From the NCBI GenBank assembly GCA_003537495.1, contig DPSB01000093.1, positions 1-7,461 of the forward strand: DNA of 7,461 nt. Direction: 5' to 3'. Position numbers and translations under genes: made by a program. Source of the stretch: Cytophagales bacterium. Lineage in GTDB: Bacteria; Bacteroidota; Bacteroidia; Cytophagales; Cyclobacteriaceae. Shown here one piece after another: positions 6,815-7,461 of this stretch (positions within the stretch are counted from its first letter, which is position 1; every line of letters begins with the position of its first letter). The notes beneath the pieces were generated by a model, which did no database searches, was not told where the DNA came from, and worked only from the letters and a program-made list of their open reading frames with translations.

Positions 6815-7461
6815 TTAAACCATTCGCTTTTTCAACGTTAACCTGATGAACACAAAACTGATTAGTGTAAGCAAGGCGCCCAACATCATGGCCGAACCCG
6901 GAAAGTAAACCGGAGCCTCAGGAGAAACAAAATAAGAGAAAATGTAATTCATCAATAGCGGACCGATGATGGCGGTTATACTCATTAAACTTGTAAAACC
7001 ACCTTGCAACTCGCCTTGTTCGTTAGGTGGTACAATGCCCGACATAATTCCTTGCAACCCGGTCATGGCGATGCTACCCAAACAATACACAACTATAATT
7101 GAATACATCATCCAACCTTGGGTGGCAAATGCATACAATACAAAACTCACAAGGTACAACGTCATACCTACGTTTACACTTCGTCTTTGGCCCAGCTTTG
7201 GAATAATTACCCGAATAAGCGCACCCTGAATAATGGCAAACGCTATTCCCACCACGGCTAACGAAATTCCTACTTCCTTCAAATCCCAACCAAATTTCTC
7301 TTTGGTGTAGAATGTCCAGTTGCTTTGCACCGCATGCGAAGCTATGTATAGAAAAGTAAGCGAACCCATCAGTCCAAAAATAAGCGGATAACGCTTCAAT
7401 GAAATCAAAGTGCCAATGGGATTTGCACGCTTCCAATCAAACGCACAAAAGCCTCACGCTT
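6815..7461 (-). CDS. TetA/TCR-type MFS efflux transporter, C-terminal half; 5' end outside window, apparent frameshift near 7440-7456
   Basis: The visible part is the C-terminal six-helix bundle (TM7-TM12) of a drug:H+ antiporter. It includes the cytoplasmic-loop sequence FDWKRANPIGTL (bases 7441-7406) before TM7, the WTFYTKEKFGW loop, and PPNEQGELQGGFTSL before TM11, all typical of the TetA/TCR subfamily. Full-length relatives have about 400 residues; about 213 are open here and the N-terminal bundle lies outside. Upstream of FDWKRANP the frame meets TGA at 7456-7454. The next frame reads KREAFVR up to the same place. Restoring a fourth T in the run before GATTGG would join them as KREAFVRFDWKRANP, so a one-base deletion or sequencing error is likely. 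A TTG at 7408 could be called as a start but lies inside the central loop and is not credible. The stop TAA at 6817-6815 is 3 nt before the barrel-protein ATG. Confidence 0.82.

Noticed and set aside
7074..7436. 120-codon minus-strand frame overlapping the MFS gene
   Set aside because: It is an out-of-frame reading of the transporter, whose true frame carries the conserved TetA motifs throughout.
1..7461. tRNA, rRNA, CRISPR array, insertion sequence or prophage signals
   Set aside because: No regularly spaced repeats, transposase motifs, integrase motifs or RNA-gene folds were seen; nearly all the sequence is accounted for by seven codirectional genes.

Overview
The window looks like chromosomal DNA of a Bacteroidota member, probably of the Cytophagales type. 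All seven recognisable genes lie on the minus strand. Base composition is moderately AT-rich, none of the starts has a Shine-Dalgarno sequence, and the protein families (secreted M16 peptidase, TetA-like MFS carrier, small outer-membrane barrel, membrane-bound XRE regulator, CubicO-type serine hydrolase) are common in that phylum. The assignment rests on these features only; no marker gene is present.

Reading in the direction of transcription (high to low coordinates): (1) 7461-6815 is the C-terminal half of a TetA/TCR-type MFS efflux carrier, cut by the window edge and apparently frameshifted within its first few codons in the window. (2) 6811-6200 is a small secreted outer-membrane beta-barrel protein, starting 3 nt after the carrier stop. 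(3) 6199-6051 is a regulatory gap holding a tandem CGGGTAA repeat, a small hairpin and a possible Bacteroidota-type promoter. (4) 6050-2474 is a tightly packed four-gene run: membrane-anchored XRE regulator, beta-lactamase-fold serine hydrolase, exported BAAT/acyl-CoA-thioesterase-like alpha/beta hydrolase, and a DUF998 membrane protein. The gaps are 12 nt (or 0 if the TTG start is used), 24 nt and 1 nt, so this is very likely one transcript. (5) 2473-2212 is an intergenic stretch with a perfect 10-bp palindromic hairpin. (6) 2205-1 is a secreted M16 zinc peptidase whose C-terminus lies beyond the window.

The most interesting unit is the four-gene run. A cytoplasmic helix-turn-helix fused to a multi-pass membrane domain heads an operon of two envelope-facing serine hydrolases and an uncharacterised multi-pass protein. 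That arrangement would suit a one-component regulator that senses a membrane or envelope compound and controls enzymes that hydrolyse esters, amides or thioesters there. The link is inferred from gene order; no substrate can be read from the sequence. No RNA genes, insertion sequences or CRISPR arrays were found.
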